DNA from: Calycina herbarum
Lineage: Eukaryota > Ascomycota > Leotiomycetes > Helotiales > Pezizellaceae
Length of the DNA stretch: 64,000 nt
Direction of reading: 5' to 3'
Assembly (NCBI GenBank): GCA_001414485.1
Contig: LLEY01000039.1
Coordinates: forward strand, 62,001 to 126,000
Below the pieces are notes generated by a model that worked only from the letters and a program-made list of their open reading frames with translations, was not told the DNA's origin and ran no database searches. A program made the translations under genes and the position numbers. This document shows, piece after piece, positions 44,624 through 55,937 of the stretch. The number at the start of each line of letters is the position of its first letter. Position 1 is the first letter of the stretch.

Positions 44624-45008
44624 TCATGTAGGTATGCTAAACTCATAGATCCTGTCTTGAGAATCTTCAAGTTCGCTCTTAAGACCACTCATTTCGATTC
44701 CAAGGCGTTCCATCTCAGATACCAGTTCCTCAGTCTCCGCGATTCTCTTTGGCGATACTTCATTTTTCCTCGATATTTCAACCTTCCACTCCCGCAAAGT
44801 CATTTTCATGCGCTCTAGACAAACTGTGATATCTCTAGCCTCCCTCTCCAGTACAAGATTTTGACTAGTCATCCTTCCTATGAGAGCTGGGATTGATATT
44901 AGCGGGTTTCTGAGTTTTTGCAGGTAGGGAGGACTTACCAATGAGCTGATCCTTCGACTTTATTTTCTGCGGATTTTCATCCTGCTTCTTGCTTGGAGTT
45001 CCAGACAT
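44624..45008 (-). CDS. Small basic/coiled-coil protein of unknown function
   Basis: Two exons in transcript order, 45008-44939 and 44886-44624 (110 aa). The intron (GTAAGT donor, GCTAATATC branch, CCCAG acceptor) joins DQLI to ALIGRMTSQN in phase 1. The N-terminus is lysine-rich and polar (SGTPSKKQDENPQKIKSK). The rest is an acidic-basic heptad-like helix (LVLEREARDITVCLERMKM, EELVSEMERLGIEMSGLKSE), a probable coiled coil. It ends TYEFSIPT-like at the stop. No known family is recognised. A TATA-like element lies about 180 nt upstream. The longer frame beginning near 45110 starts with TTG and is not used. Confidence 0.6.
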
Positions 45009-46808
45009 CTTCTTGATCGTACGTGGTTCTTTTTCGCTCTTGTGTATGGCTTGGGAGCCGAGAGAGGGTTGGGGGCGTAGTTTGGTTGAGAATAATTTCT
45101 GGATGTTCAAATGGCTTGATTATGACTTGTAAAGCTTGAACGGGGGATGATTAAAGCAAGAAAAATTCAAGGGCAGGAATAGACTTATATATAGTGAGAT
45201 GGAGCAGCTCGAGTTTTACCGAGCAAATAACACGACACGTGGTATATCATCATGTTGAAGCAAATAGATTGTGATACAAAAACGACTTCTTGCTTTGGGT
45301 TTTCAATTGCACTAACAATTAGCCTGTGATATCTAAAACTAAGCCATGTGATTGTATGATTGCACAAAAACATGCGCTGGATTGCGAAAAGGCTGAGTGA
45401 AAAGTCAACACGCTTGGGAATTGGCCAAACACAATAACAGTTTGATACTCTAAGGTGTTTTGCATGGACTGATGACTAGAGCACTTTTCAAGAAAGGCCA
45501 GGAAATTTTGAGAGTGCTATCCTCACTCCTCAATTCCGAAGTTACTCTTTCTACGGGCCAAATAAAGGCCAAATGAAATTCCTAAAGACAGAAAATAAAA
45601 GGAATGAGAATTGGAACAATGAGATGAACTCAACCTCCCACTGACGACCGACAGTACATGAGTTAGGATGAAATGTTTTTCTTCACCTCAGAAGGGTATT
45701 GCGATAAGCAGTTTGCCATATAGAAACAATTTTTAAATTCTTACTTGTTAATTGTCTCTTTCAAACTGCCGTCCTGATCGGAAGTTCAGGTTTTGGGGAT
45801 GGGAAGGGAGGTTGTGGTGTGAAGAGAAGGCGCAATGTAAGTGTTTCAGTCTCAGTCTGGACATCAGCCAGCCTACCAGAAATTGTAAGAATTCGCAACT
45901 TACCAAGAGTATAATACCACTGCTCTGTTTCCCTGATGATTCAACCAAGACTTAGAAAATCAATCTAATTTTTCTAAACGACTAGAATAATTGGATTTAC
46001 ATTTCTTCTAGATGTGTTGGAACAACTGTAAAGTGGAAAGTGCCAGGGAACTACAGTCACGAATTCCTGCAACCCCTGGTGAGCCTACACAAACCTCGAG
46101 CTATTAAAGGCCGTAGCGTGAAAAATAATAATAGTATAACCGAGTTATATCAAGCTGCACATCACCTCATCGGCATAAACAAACCCCGGTTTCGATTTCC
46201 AAATAATCTCTCTATATATAAGAGCCCCTACCAAAGTGTCTAGTACACCCGAGAGTCCAGGTGATAAAGTCGTCAACATCTCTTCAACGTTTGGTTCTAT
46301 GACCTGTGAGTTCGATTCGCTTCAAATCTAGTACCGTCGTCTAAGTAGTAAATACAGTAAACACCTCTGGAACATGCATGGCCTATGAGTTGCGAAGGCG
46401 GCGCTGAATCAGGTGATGGTTACCTTTGCACGGGAATTGGAAAAGGAAGGGAGGGATATTATAATTGTGAGTATGGAGCCGGGCTTTCTTCCAACCCGAC
46501 TAACCAACTACTATTCTGTGAACGATATGGTCACTTCTAATGCTTGTGGGAATCATGAAGGTTATCCAGGGGCTGACTGCCAAAGATTCTAGTCGTTTCA
46601 TTGACTGGTTTGGGAAAGATCTTACTTTTTAGTTGTATCGCAAGGCCATTGGCAAACAATTCTCTCCTGAGAATTAGTGGAGGCGAGCTTGACGGGGCGG
46701 GATTACCTCGGCTACATATTGTGCCCCTGTCGGAAGCTTGAGCTCGAGTTTTGAGGAAATTCAAGCAAACCTCCAACCTCGATTATCTGCAATTGCAACG
46801 CCGTCGCG
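45009..46808. other. Divergent intergenic region
   Basis: Promoters of the coiled-coil gene and of JIP5. A TATA-like element is at 45184-45194; no gene or repeat found beyond short frames. Confidence 0.5.
45184..45194 (-). promoter_or_regulatory. TATA box of the coiled-coil gene
   Basis: On the minus strand CTATATATAAG stands about 176 nt before the ATG at 45008. Confidence 0.5.
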
Positions 46809-48145
46809 ATGTTTGAGAACCTCTGTACCCTCCCACTCTCTTCAGAGCTCTTCGCACAAGCTGTCCACCCTAACGAACCTGTCCTCGCAGTCGGCTTGTC
46901 GGGTGGACACGTTCAATCATTCCGACTACCAGAGGTCGCGAGGGACTTGAGCGACGAGGATGGCGATGACAATGGCGACGTTAGCATACTCTCGACGGGC
47001 ACCAACACGATAGATACAGAATGGCGAACAAGAAGACACAAGAGAAGCTGTAGAACTTTGACATACAGTGCGGATGGCGAATGTATGTTTTTCACTGCTT
47101 CGGAAAGGCTTCCACGACTAACCCGATCCTAGTCCTCTACTCAGCGGGTACCGATGGTCTTTTGAAAGTTGCATCCTCTTCTACTGGCAGAGTGGTCTCC
47201 AAAATCCTCACTCCCTTCGACTCTTCCTCAAATTCTGTCGACCCACCTACTCTTTTGCACGCGCTCTCTCCTCAAACACTACTTCTCGCGGCCGACTCGG
47301 GAGCATTGCACCTATTCGATCTGCGAACTCCTTCAGGCTTCGGCAGCGGCAAACCAAGTCAAACCCATCGACCCCACGATGACTATATATCCTCTTTAAC
47401 ACCACTGCCACCGACAGACACGAGTACGGGCGGTTTCAGCAAACAATGGGTCACAACTGGAGGCACAACTTTGGCAGTCACTGACTTACGACGGGGTGTC
47501 CTAGTCAAAAGCGAGGATCAGGAGGATGAACTGCTCAGTAGTGTATACGTGGGAGGCCTGCCATCAAAACCAGGACGGAGCAAGGGTGAAAAGGTTCTGG
47601 TAGGTAGCTCTACCGGTGTATTGACATTGTGGGAGAGAGGAATTTGGGATGACCAAGACGAAAGAATTATTGTCGATGCTGGAATTGGAGGTGGTGAAAG
47701 TTTGGATTCTCTTGTGGTGATGCCTGAGGGTGTTGGCAACGGCGGAAAGAATGTGGTTGTAGGCTTAGGCGACGGGACTATCCGCATTGTCCAGCTTGGC
47801 CCGAATAAGGTCTTGGAGGATTCATTGAGGCACGATGAAATTGAGGCAGTGGTAGGCTTGAATTTTGACGTTGGTGGTAGACTGATTAGTGGTGGAGGAT
47901 CTATCATCAAGGTGTGGCAGGAGAAGATGTCGTTGGATGAGGAAGAGGAAGAAGATTCGGAAGAAGAAGTCAAGGCCAACAAGAGAAGTCTAGATGGTTC
48001 TGATTTAGAAGACAGCGAAAAGGATAGTGACGCGGATAGCAGCGATGACGAAAAGGGAGGCCGAAAGCAACGCAAGAAGAGGAGAAAGTCGAAGGCCAAG
48101 GGAGCTAATGTCGGAAACGGTATTCTCAAGTTCAAAGGGATGTAG
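46809..48145 (+). CDS. jip5: WD-repeat ribosome-biogenesis protein JIP5 (WDR55 homologue)
   Basis: Nucleolar beta-propeller protein implicated in ribosome biogenesis in yeast. Two exons, 46809-47082 and 47133-48145 (428 aa), joined in phase 1 to rebuild [19 protein letters not shown]. The N-terminus [20 protein letters not shown] and [15 protein letters not shown] is typical of JIP5. Later WD-like strands are [61 protein letters not shown] and [15 protein letters not shown]. The C-terminal tail is a Glu/Asp-rich stretch followed by [13 protein letters not shown], a nuclear/nucleolar signal. The long antisense frame (47518-48357) is a shadow of this low-complexity coding sequence. A housekeeping gene and the best anchor for synteny in this window. 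Confidence 0.93.
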
Positions 48146-50200
48146 TGAAAACCGGCCCGGGATTCGAAATTTTTAGCCTCGCATCGCATCGCAACTGTTC
48201 GAAAATATTGGACGATATATTGGCCGCAGACATCAAAAAGTTGATTGTATAGCATCTTCTCGATGGCCGTGAAGGGACACCGCAGACTTGGCAAGCATTT
48301 TTGTATTGACAGTGCGCATGGCTCTCGGCCCTCTCTCGATTTTGCGAAGAAACGCACCAGGTGTTCGCAAAATGTAGTATATTCGTCGGCAAGTAAGCAA
48401 TAAACCCATCCTTGGAATTAAATCACCCCATATTGTGTTTATTGTTTGATACTGTTTGATCTTAGAGCCTCATTAGTTTAGTGCTATTTGAAAAGAAATG
48501 GCCAGAGAGAAACCAGTGTTTGATGACCATTGTATTATGATGGCCTTGTTGTATCACCAAGAATTGATTAGTTCATCTCACTGGAATCACTTGTCTCTTC
48601 GTATGAGCGGTACGCCAAAGCTTCGCACATCTGTTCAAGGCTCTATGGAGTGACAAAAGTTTATCTGTTCTTTTTCCGTATGGCACCTGAATGTCGGGGA
48701 TATCAGAAAGTTTTTGTCAAGATGTTTCTAGAATTGCCCATCAGTCATTGGATGGAGCATCTTAAAATGTTGTTCCCTTTCTACGAAGTAGTCACGGACA
48801 GGAAACCCACAAGAAGTGCGAAATAAGTCGCAGGTCCCAGACACCTGTTGAGCCTCTTCTCCTTTCTCCAAAGACCAAGTGGTCTCCATTTCCGTATCAT
48901 AAACTCCGGGGAAGAACAATGAGTCTTCCCCACACGGTGTCAGGATTGATTGGATTGTCATTGGGCCTGCATATATTTCTGGGGCACGAATGTTGGAGGA
49001 GCGTGACTCCTCCATAGTAGTGTCGGGTACAATGTACATACTTCCATAACCTTGACCCTGGAATTTTTATCCAAAGATTCGCCTGAATTCATGCCGCCTT
49101 TCGAGTCCACCAAGCATAGCATGAGCAATACACCTTCCCAACCATAGGATTATGGACGATCAGATCGGCAATTTTGTCCAAGCTTTATTTGATCACCAAA
49201 CTGCCCTCTGATGAGAATAACGCTTAAAGGCTTGTAGCGCACAAGTGATTTCTGCTACAGGCCAAGAACTTATGAACATGAGGACGAAAGCTTGGCGAGA
49301 CCTAGGTTCGTGAAAATAAAGTTTGTACGTTTTGCCGTTTGTGAAACTTGGTGTGCTTTGACCTAGAGTCCATGAGGGGTGGTGTGAATCTCAACATCAA
49401 CCTCAACTCATGATCTCAGTACAATTTTTCGTCAATGGCTTCGTCATTATGGTATTGCAGTCGATTTTCTTGGTCTTAGCGATCAATATGATTGTTTCCC
49501 GGACTACTTTGGGGGATTTTTTTGAAGCAAGTTTTACATTTACTAGGTGCGCTGCTACACGGTATTGATCCTTCGATTATTATCCCATCAACACTCGAGT
49601 AGTACTGCATGTACTGCATATCATGGGAATGTTTTCAGAAGGCGAATCTGCAAAGTACCTCGCAAGAAACGCTCAAATAGGTCGTTTCGATCGCCTATAC
49701 TGACCATTTTAAACGACCAGTAACTGTTTGTGGCTCGGAAAACTTGAAACCCCCGAAACATCAAACGTTCGTTCACGCCCCGAGCCTCAACCACATTTTT
49801 CTGTATCTCATCTTTGGATACTTAGCGTCGCATCAAAATCATCTGATTTATTTTCATCTCTGCGCCTCGCATCCATCAGACTCACCTGCCCGAAACGCTC
49901 CTTCTCGGACACGCCTGGAACAACAAGTCACCCTGATTTTTGACTCGGTTGACTGTTTGAAGAACTTCAGATGTTTTTGACGCGAAACTAACACAGGTAG
50001 GAAACAGATACTTATAGTTAGCAAGATCCCGCTTTGAGATAATCTTTTCCTCTCATCATCGAACAACATTAATAAGCTGGCCTTCTCTCGATAACTTTCT
50101 CTCCAATCATAATTCTTTTTGCAACATATCAACTTTTAATATCCACTCATTTCAACTGCTTTCAATTCTTATTCTATATTCACACTCAACAACCATCAAA
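48146..50200. other. Intergenic region
   Basis: Two kilobases with only one weak candidate frame (48728-49039, minus, listed). The last 400 bases are pyrimidine-rich, as expected for the leader of the highly biased gene that follows. Confidence 0.5.
48728..49039 (-). CDS. Weak candidate small hypothetical protein
   Basis: A 103-codon ATG frame. Its composition looks protein-like (AGPMTIQSILTPCGEDSLFF, SLEKGEEAQQVSGTCDLF) but there is no signal peptide, domain or splice support, and an in-frame stop lies just upstream. It could be a remnant or chance. Function unknown. Confidence 0.25.
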   Translation of the reverse strand: MYIVPDTTMEESRSSNIRAPEIYAGPMTIQSILTPCGEDSLFFPGVYDTEMETTWSLEKGEEAQQVSGTCDLFRTSCGFPVRDYFVEREQHFKMLHPMTDGQF

Positions 50201-51305
50201 ATGAAGTTCTTCGTCGCCCTCTCTTTACTTTCCGTTGCTGGGCAAGCCCTCGCACTCCCTGTCAATGTTCGAGCAGAATCAAATGGTCTCGCTACCTTGA
50301 CTACTCGTGCAAAGGGTGATAAGGCAGCAAGCGCGGCTGGCGGGGCAGCAGCACCAAAATCATCAACAGGTGCTGGAACTGGGGCCACTGGCGGAACTGC
50401 TGCATCTGGAGCAACCGCACCGAAGGCATCGACAGGCGCTGGAACTGGGGCAACAGGCGCCACTGGCGGAACTGCTGCATCCGGAGCAACCGCACCAAAG
50501 GCATCGGCTGCAAAGGGAGCTGGAGCTGCTGGTGGAGCCACTGGGGCCGCAACTGGGGCAACACCAAAATCCTCAACCGGGGCAGCAACTGGCGGAGCTG
50601 GAGCTAAGGGAACTGGGGCCACAGGGACAACAGGAACTGGTGCAACCACTGGAGGAGCCGCGAGTGCATCAGGAGCAGCAGCAAAGGGAAATGGAGCGGG
50701 AGCTGCAAAGCCAACTGGGTCCGCTGCGGCTGGCAATGCTAATGGAAATGCCAATGGAAATGCTGGAGGAGCTGCTACCAACTCTGCCAGCCCTGTACCA
50801 GGCTCTGGAACTGGTGTCGGTAACATGTCACCAAATGGAGATCCAGTAATGGCTGCCACCAACTTCGCTAAAGATGCCAACACCGTCTCAGCATCCCTCA
50901 ACCAACTTTCCATCGAAACCGACCCAATGACCATCAAGTCTCTCGCTCAAAGAGCATTCGACGCCGAGTCTGATGAGGATGCGCAACGTTCTGTCCTCGC
51001 TCAGGCTGCAGGAAGTGCCGGTACCTCTAGCAACCAGAAGATCATGACTTCCACCCCAACTGTTTTGGACGGCTTGACCACCATCATGAACAACCCAGAC
51101 CCAGTTACCGCCAAGAACCAAGTCGCCATCATGGGAACAGAGAGGTAAGAACATTCAAACTCCCAGTCTAACAAGATCATCAACTAACTCATACTTTAGA
51201 AACTCCCAAATTCTTCCATCCATCACTCAACTCTCCAACGCTGCTTTGATCAACACCAACTCCGTACAAAGACAACAAGATTTCACCCCTACCGTTATGG
51301 GATAG
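50201..51305 (+). CDS. Secreted Ala/Gly/Thr-rich repetitive protein
   Basis: Two exons, 50201-51144 and 51200-51305 (349 aa), joined in phase 2 (GTAAGA donor, CTAACTC branch, TTTAG acceptor). The signal peptide is MKFFVALSLLSVAGQALA. Residues about 40-205 are almost entirely A, G, T, S and K, made of imperfect repeats such as GATAPKAS-TGAGTGATG-GTAASG (near-identical DNA units around 50,385-50,430 and 50,445-50,510), then a GNANGNANGNAGG run. The C-terminal 140 residues are non-repetitive and helical (FAKDANTVSASLNQLSIETD, TVLDGLTTIMNNPDPVTAKN) and end DFTPTVMG. No GPI signal is apparent. Probably a structural or surface-coating extracellular protein; I know no family name. Abundant expression is suggested by the CT-rich leader and AAAATG start context. 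Confidence 0.82.
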
Positions 51306-53012
51306 ATTTATGGGATTTTTGGAGAGAGAGAAACCACTGTGTATAACAAAAAAAAGACCAACGTACACTCAACGAGTGCATTAAGAGTTGATATGTCTTG
51401 TCCTTTGTTTCTTTCTTAGACTTCTAATGCGCCGTTCTTTTTTCTTACACTATTGATCTTTGGACTATTTCATTGGTGCCGGTTACATGAGAAGGCTACA
51501 TAGGAAAGACGTTTAGCCAGCACGTCTACCTTCTCCCTTCTCATTCCATCAATATTAGTCAACAATTCAAAGTTTTTAGCTATTTTATCTGTATTAATCT
51601 TCCTTTTTCTCTTTTTTCATAGATTACCTTGGGCGAAAAAGACTCTCTTGTATATAATTTTTTCAATCTAGATCTATATCTCAAGTACCCTCCCAATCAT
51701 GAATTCTGGTTACAAAGGTTTGCAAATTCCCATGCTCAGCTCAAGTTGTTGTTGAAGTCCCACCAGTTGTCGATCAAGATCTGCGACAAACTGCCCAGCC
51801 TTGGCATAGTTTGAGGATCCCCTCCGAAGAAACGAACTTGGGCGCGGTAAACGCTGTGATTGGGGAAGTTGTTTTGGGGTTTCAGACGCTATGAACTTCT
51901 CTAGCGTTGATCCGTGTTTTAGATCTCTTGCTCCTCCATGATGGCGATCGAGGGATTGACTTGATCCTTGTTATGCATAAACTTACGCCTCGTGACCTGT
52001 CTGTCTTCATTGTCAAGTTTCTGTGGTTGGATCACGCCATATTTGAGGTGTAGATGTTTGAATTTGGAAGAAACAGGAACCCAAGACAGAGATTTGAAGG
52101 AGTGGATTTTATATTCCCTGCCGTATCATGTGTTCACCCACAATAACTTTTTACTTCCACTTCAAAATAAATCTAAGAATCTCAAAGGTCATCGTACATT
52201 AGCTCTACATATAGCGATGAATCGTCGGGTTTTAGTATATGAGATATAGTCGCAAAAGCTCGATAAAGCTACGACAACAACAAAAAAAATCAGATACTTC
52301 GATGCTATGATCAATTAGTACCTGATAGACCTTCTCAAATTTTCTGTTGATTTTTGCGTTTTTTCGTTGGGGCTTGAAAAGTCTGGTAATAGGAGGCACT
52401 AGGCGGTACTGAAATCCGACGATTCATCGCTACACGTATAGATTAGCGACTCTCGGTGGTTGTGTAGTGACCATAGCTTACCTTGGGTTTTGTACAGCCT
52501 CTTGGGAGAGTAGATAGGAAGTTTCGTAATCCCTGAGTCCTTGGAGTTGATCAAATCACATACAAAATACCTTGCAAAATACCTTGTAACGCACTAGTAG
52601 ATACTCTTACGTCCTGCCTATTACTACTAGAGGCGGTAAGTCCCTGATCACTGTAAGGATATGAAGTCTGTGCATTAAAAAACTGCGATTGGTTGGCTGT
52701 TTCGTTTTGAGCAGGGCTGAACCCACTTTCGATCAACCCAAGTATTCTGGCATTATCTGATCAGATCTGTAGCTTGACGACAAGGTTTCTTTTATCAAAT
52801 TCTTAATTTTTTGGCACCTTTCAAAAGATAAGGTTGACCTTTGACTTTTGGGGGATCTTGTCACTTTTGGTTTTCAAGGGTGCTTTCACTGAGCAGGCAA
52901 GGGACAGGATCACAGAAACTTCGGTGATGTGAGTGTTTGATCTTCTTTCCTCAAAAATCTTAATTTTGATATTTCCGGGAAATATTTGGCTATGTCCCTC
53001 AATAACAAAGGG
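51306..53012. other. Intergenic region with an inverted repeat
   Basis: No gene supported. It holds the inverted-repeat pair at 52203-52441 and the 5' flank of the nested transposon. Confidence 0.5.
52203..52441. repeat. 36-bp imperfect inverted repeat pair, possible MITE
   Basis: TAGCGATGAATCGTCGG occurs exactly at about 52213-52229 and in reverse complement at about 52415-52431. Similarity extends to about 36 bp on each side (52203-52238 and 52406-52441). The interior has no coding potential. Size (239 bp) and layout suit a miniature element or an old hairpin-forming repeat; target-site duplication not identified. Confidence 0.6.
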
Positions 53013-53807
53013 CTGAAAAACTTTATTCACCAATTGTGGAATTGACCAATTATGTTATTACATCAGACAGTGAAGTAGGAATTTTAGGAATTCTAACTAT
53101 TCAATTAAGTTATGTAAAAATATCTAAAATATTTAAGTCAGCTAAATATAGTTTCTAGAATTTTTAAAAATATACAGTATTAGGGCCTGTTTGGCTCGCA
53201 TAAATTATTTAAATATATGCATGGATAACTAACGAGATGTCCGGAATATTAACCTCGTATAAGCTGGTGTATATCATCAATTGTTTCTTGATATATTAAG
53301 TGATTGTTTAGCTCATGGTACACATCCTGGTACACATTATTAGTAAGTAGCACTGAGTACTGAAATGGGCGTCTTAATAGTAGTAAGAAAAAATATATAC
53401 ATAAAGATTTAAAGATTTACACCTCTTAAGGTCTAAATCTTTTTTTAGTAGTACATATCCTATTTATATATATACTAAGATATACGACGTTAAACGAAGT
53501 ATTTACATTACTTTTAAATATACATGCTAAACACTGGTGCATATCTAGATTTGGTGTATATATATAAATATTACCTGATGATTTTTGGTGGTGCATATCC
53601 TAAATATGCACGAGCCAAACAGGCCCTTAGACAGGTACTTGGTAAACCTAGATAATATTTGTTTAATGTAATTAAGGAAGGAGATTCTTTTAATTAGATT
53701 GGTTTGATCAATTCTACGACAAAAAATAGCCATTTAGAGCGAAATTTAGTGTATTCTTAGATATAATGAATTAGGTAGTCCCATAATTGGTGAAAAAGGT
53801 ATACCAG
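53013..53807 (+). mobile_element. Miniature inverted-repeat element, family A, interrupted copy
   Basis: The left end CTGAAAAACTTTATTCACCA and the reverse complement of the right end (CTGGTATACC-TTTTTCACCA) form the terminal repeats, followed inside by AATTGTGG and AATTATGGG. Interior landmarks GTTATTAC, TCTAGAATTTTTAAAAATAT and AGAGCGAAATTTAGTGTATT match the other copies. It is split at 53180-53629 by a second element. Without the insert it is about 348 bp, similar to the 325-bp and 318-bp copies. Confidence 0.75.
53183..53626. mobile_element. Tourist/PIF-Harbinger-type MITE nested in family A
   Basis: This 444-bp element has perfect 16-bp terminal inverted repeats GGGCCTGTTTGGCTCG, extended imperfectly inward (TGCATAT-like). 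It is flanked by TTA on both sides (53180-53182 and 53627-53629), the 3-bp target-site duplication of the PIF-Harbinger superfamily. The GGGCCTGTTTGG start is also typical of Tourist-like MITEs. The AT-rich interior has no transposase. Since it lies within a family A copy, it inserted later. Confidence 0.9.
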
Positions 53808-53834
53808 GGCTAATTTATCAATATCTAAACCAAA

Positions 53835-54839
53835 TCAAACCACCATTCTCATTCTTAGCTTATCAGTATTTTCTATCTCCTCTTTCTTGCCGATAAACTC
53901 AGGCATATCCCATTTACAACTGATATATCTGCCCGCCAACCACTCTCTTTTCTCGGTTGTCAAAAACACCAAGGCATCGCTAGCAATCTCGCAAGTATCA
54001 CCCAGAACTAGAAGTTGTCAGCAAATGTCCCCCAACAAGTAAAACAACCAAGAACCTACGATGGTGCTTTTCCTTCGGTATCTTCGAAGCAAGATGCGTC
54101 ATAATCTCCCCAGGATGCACACAATAAGCGAGCATTCCCCTCTCCCCATATTCAACCATAATATACTCCGTGAACCTCAGCAACGCAAACTTCGTAGTCT
54201 GATACCCACTTCCCCCCGGCGTAAGCAAATGAGCTCCAGCACTGGAAACATTAACAATCGTCTTCTCACCCCCCTTCAACATCAAAGGCAAAAAGGCCTT
54301 GGTAGGCAAATACACCCCCTTGAGATTAATCTCATAATTCATCCACCACTGGTCAACATCCGAGTCGACGATGGGGATAAACTCGCTAAGATACCCCGCG
54401 TTATTCAAGAGGATATCTAGGCGTCCAAACTCCTTTTCGGTTTGGAGAGCGGCTTGGGACACTTCTTCCCATTTCGTGACGTCGAGCTTGAATGTCAAAA
54501 TCTGGGGTGCAGATTTACCTGCAGATTTTGCGGCGGAGAGGACTTCTTGCTTGGCTGTTTCGAGATCGGAGCGTGCGCTTAGGGCTATGCCTTTTGCTCC
54601 TGCCTTGGCGTAGGAGATTGCGCTTGCTAGGCCGATGCCTTTTGAGGCGCCAGTTATGAAGATGTAGTGGCCTGTGTGGTCTGATTTTGTTGTTGGCTCG
54701 ATTGCAGGGTAGGTGTCGTTGTGGATTGTTTTGACGAAGTCGATGCCTGGAAGGATTAATTTGTGTTGGGTTGATGGAAATGAAAAGGATATTGGAGATA
54801 CTTACCCATTGGAGCTGGTGTTGGTGGATATGAGGCCAT
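53835..54839 (-). CDS. Short-chain dehydrogenase/reductase
   Basis: Classical NAD(P)-dependent SDR, 297 aa, three exons in transcript order: 54839-54806, 54746-54060 and 54007-53835. Phases agree. The first exon encodes MASYPPTPAPMG. The cofactor site is IFITGASKGIGLASAISYAK, then LDVTKW, the NNAG motif (LDILLNNAGYLSEFI), serine in NVSSAGAHLL, and the active-site Y-x-x-x-K in SGYQTTKFALLRF. PGEIMTHLASKIPKEKHH runs into the last exon LLGDTCEIASDALVFLTTEK and the canonical fungal tail WDMPEFIGKKEEI...RMRMVV. A stop-terminated reading through the second intron (ending at 53998) is therefore not the real end. The substrate is unknown. The last exon ends 28 bp from the nested transposon, which occupies the immediate 3' flank. 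Confidence 0.92.
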
Positions 54840-55311
54840 ATTTCTGTCTGGTGTTGAGAAGTAAAAGAGTACTAATTGTTCTTTATTTTTTCTTCTTCTT
54901 TGGTATCTAATCGAGGAGGAGTTAAATATAAATAATTCCTCTGTCCTCGCTTAATGATGCTTTAAAATAGAGTGACCAATGAACGATAAATAAAATATAC
55001 ATATATCATGATACTGTACCTACATACAATATACGGGGATAACGTTGTTTCCGTGTAAAATCCGAGAGTCTTGATGGAGGAAATTTGAAATAAACCCACC
55101 ACACCCTATTATACAATTCTTAAATCCGAAAGCCGCTTGGAGACGGATTTAAGATGCTAAGATGATACGACTTAAACCACAAATGGCCTATTGAAATTTT
55201 ACTAAGATACTTCTATGTTTCGATGAGTTCGCTGATGTTTTTCAGTGACCCCTTTGGTATTATATCGAGAACATTGCTACCTACACCGAAATAATTTCAC
55301 TTAAACTAGAT
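54840..55311. other. Intergenic region
   Basis: Promoter side of the dehydrogenase; AT-rich. Nothing else seen before the inverted-repeat element. Confidence 0.5.
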
Positions 55312-55629
55312 ATAGTACACTTAATTCACTAGTTATATAGTTGAATAATTCTGTCTAGACATACTCTAAATTCGCTATAGTCAACTGATATAGTTTGTTG
55401 AAGTAATTCAACTTTTCTGAACTTTCTAGAATATTATTATTAAATAAATGTTACTCAGGTAAGAACCAAATACTCTATACTTTTAGATCATTCGATGACG
55501 TTATTTGATTAAGTTGATTAATCTAAAGACTTTTGAATAATAGAATTTAAGAGCTTAACTTACTAGACTTACAGCTTAACAATTTAAAGTAACAACGTTA
55601 TTCGTCATTTCTGCAATTGAGCATCCCAG
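55312..55629 (-). mobile_element. Miniature inverted-repeat element, family A, copy in opposite orientation
   Basis: Read on the minus strand it starts CTGGGATGCTCAATTGCAG and contains GTTGTTACTTTAAATTG, GTCTAGTAAGTTAAGCT, AAAGTATAGAGTATT, TAACATTTATTTA, GACTATAGCGAATTT and GTCTAGACAGAATT in the same order as the 6583 copy. The far end is GAATTAAGTGTACTAT, a degenerate terminal repeat. 318 bp, non-coding. Confidence 0.8.
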
Positions 55630-55937
55630 TACTTATTCCTCCCTTCCTTTCACTGCACCTTTCACTACCGTTGCTACAAACATCTTCTCCTGAAACATAC
55701 TCGGGTTGAAATTCACATGTTCAGAGTAAAACTCCCCACTTCCCATCTTAGAGAGCTATTCTGTCACGAGTACTCGCTTGATTATATTGAATTAAATATT
55801 TTTAGAACTCTTTCCACCCGTCTTCGTCGATCTTAATTGTGTTTTTTAACCCTATGTACCACATAACTAGAACGACATAGGAAACACTGATGCATTTCCA
55901 GACTAAACATTAAATTTCCCATCAACAAAAAGAATTA
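55630..55937. other. Intergenic region
   Basis: About 300 bp of 3' flank of the WSC gene; nothing seen. Confidence 0.5.

Noticed and set aside
46300..46330. tRNA box B-like GAGTTCGATTCGC
   Set aside because: The T-arm stem does not pair (two mismatches in five) and no D-arm or anticodon arm fits upstream.
47518..48357. 279-codon minus-strand open frame over JIP5
   Set aside because: Shadow of the acidic and basic low-complexity tail of JIP5; serine runs come from antisense GAA/GAG codons.
50152..50937. 261-codon minus-strand open frame rich in Ala, Pro and Val
   Set aside because: It is the antisense of the Ala/Gly/Thr-rich repeats of the secreted protein; GC-rich repeat codons lack antisense stops. 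No start context or family.
53998..54059. Alternative C-terminus of the short-chain dehydrogenase (reading through the last intron)
   Set aside because: Splicing at 54060/54007 restores the conserved WDMPEF tail, so the readthrough end is an intron artefact.
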